From the NCBI GenBank assembly GCA_029379385.1, contig CM055617.1, positions 11,937,532 through 12,001,531 on the forward strand: a DNA stretch of 64,000 nt. Reading direction: 5' to 3'. Position numbers and translations under genes: made by a program. Below the pieces are notes generated by a model. The model was not told the origin of the DNA. It ran no database searches and worked only from the letters and a program-made list of their open reading frames with translations. Source of the stretch: Quillaja saponaria (Eukaryota > Streptophyta > Magnoliopsida > Fabales > Quillajaceae). Positions within the stretch are counted from its first letter, which is position 1. The number at the start of each line of letters is the position of its first letter. This document shows positions 63,299 to 64,000 of this stretch, piece by piece.

Positions 63299-64000
63299 CT
63301 GTCACATGTAAATACACGAGGAATGCTGAGTTTGTACATCGCTACTGATAATATAAGGTTTAAGCCACATATTTTCCTTCATTTTATAAATGGTACGTCC
63401 TTTTTTCTTCTTGGGGCTATAAACCTTGCAGTATTATTCCACAAGTTCATCAACAAAACTTTTTTGTCACTCACATTCTTTGTATAGCCATAGCATAATC
63501 ACTTTTGCCAAACTTTCATCTCCGGTAGATAGATCTAACCAGTTTGTTATTCGAAAAAAAAAATCCACATCTTCTTTGGCACCAACCAAAATTTCCTGAT
63601 ATTTTTCAACCCTCACTAAACCCATAGCACACTCTGGTGCACTCACCCTCAAGGATTGCACTATGCTTCTATGGCTATCTTTCTTTCCTGTCAAACTACT
63701 TACTTTCCAGACTTGATTATTGAAAAAAATAAATAAATAAATAAAATTTTGCTCAGATGTTGTTGTGCTATGCAAAACTAAACCCTACTTGTGATACCTA
63801 AGGAACCCTAGTCCATTGGTGATAGCTGTGATGTCCATGAAACCCTAAGTGCGATGCTTAGACTTTCTCATTTTCTGTCAATCTCTAAATGCATTGCTTT
63901 ATGTTCCCAGACCCTACCTAAGTCTGATTTCTCAGTAGCCATCATAACATAATCCTACCATTAAAGCGTTATGTCCCTTTCCTAAATCTTTCCCTTCCCA
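63299..64000 (-). other. Probable PDCD5 intron (part)
   Basis: Between the penultimate PDCD5 exon and the window end I see no further PDCD5 exon. A 102-codon minus frame at 63467-63775 (contains SLRVSAPECAMGLVRVEKYQ) has no family features and starts without ATG support; it may be a transposon scrap. Confidence 0.5.

Noticed and set aside
1..64000. CRISPR arrays, operons, phage or plasmid features
   Set aside because: Nothing of the kind is present; the window is plant nuclear DNA with spliced genes and eukaryotic retroelements.

Overview
This window is nuclear DNA from a flowering plant, most likely a eudicot. The support is an AP2/ERF factor, two DUF1685 proteins, a mitochondrial P-class PPR protein, a two-pore K+ channel of the TPK3/TPK5 type, a PDCD5 gene, an RLP51-like receptor-like protein, a plant-type tRNA-Val(AAC), spliced genes with AT-rich introns, and abundant plant retroelements. 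Base composition is strongly AT-rich outside genes. The species cannot be fixed from the sequence. A run of exactly 100 N at 53395-53494 is a scaffold gap.

Layout. 1-515: 5' part of an RLP51-like gene on the minus strand, cut by the window edge. 0.7-6 kb: AT-rich filler with a degenerate tandem repeat. 6-9.4 kb: two LINE remnants (a short L1 tail and a long RTE-type element), both minus. 9.5-10.6 kb: LTR fragments and a dead PIF/Harbinger transposase piece. 12.9-13.2 kb: an LTR fragment. 14.1-14.8 kb: tRNA-Val and a small 50-residue gene with its own TATA box. 16.4-17.3 kb: a foldback element split by a MITE with a perfect 9-bp target duplication. 18.3-32.5 kb is the gene-rich part: a conserved plant protein, a WAT1-type transporter pseudogene, an AP2/ERF factor, a DUF1685 gene, an unidentified spliced locus and a PPR gene. 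The last two diverge from a shared upstream region with site II (TGGGCC) motifs. 35.0-36.7 kb: a small two-exon gene. 37.5-49.2 kb is a retroelement block: a non-autonomous LTR element, a probable solo LTR of Ty3/gypsy type, and a degenerate Ty1/copia element with intact 5-bp target duplications. 51.1-51.8 kb: a second DUF1685 gene. 56.0-61.4 kb: a two-exon TPK channel gene with a 4.2-kb intron inside its first EF-hand. 63.1-63.3 kb: the last two exons of PDCD5, running off the right edge.

The genes do not form a pathway; this is an ordinary mixed plant region. The most striking observation is that five of the protein genes carry one single-base frameshift each inside otherwise well-conserved reading frames. 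Four of the five are one extra base in a homopolymer. That pattern points to residual assembly indels more than to five independent pseudogenes, and any automatic annotation of this window will be broken at those sites. The WAT1 locus is different: it has several stops and frame changes and is a true pseudogene. I found no convincing undescribed biological system.
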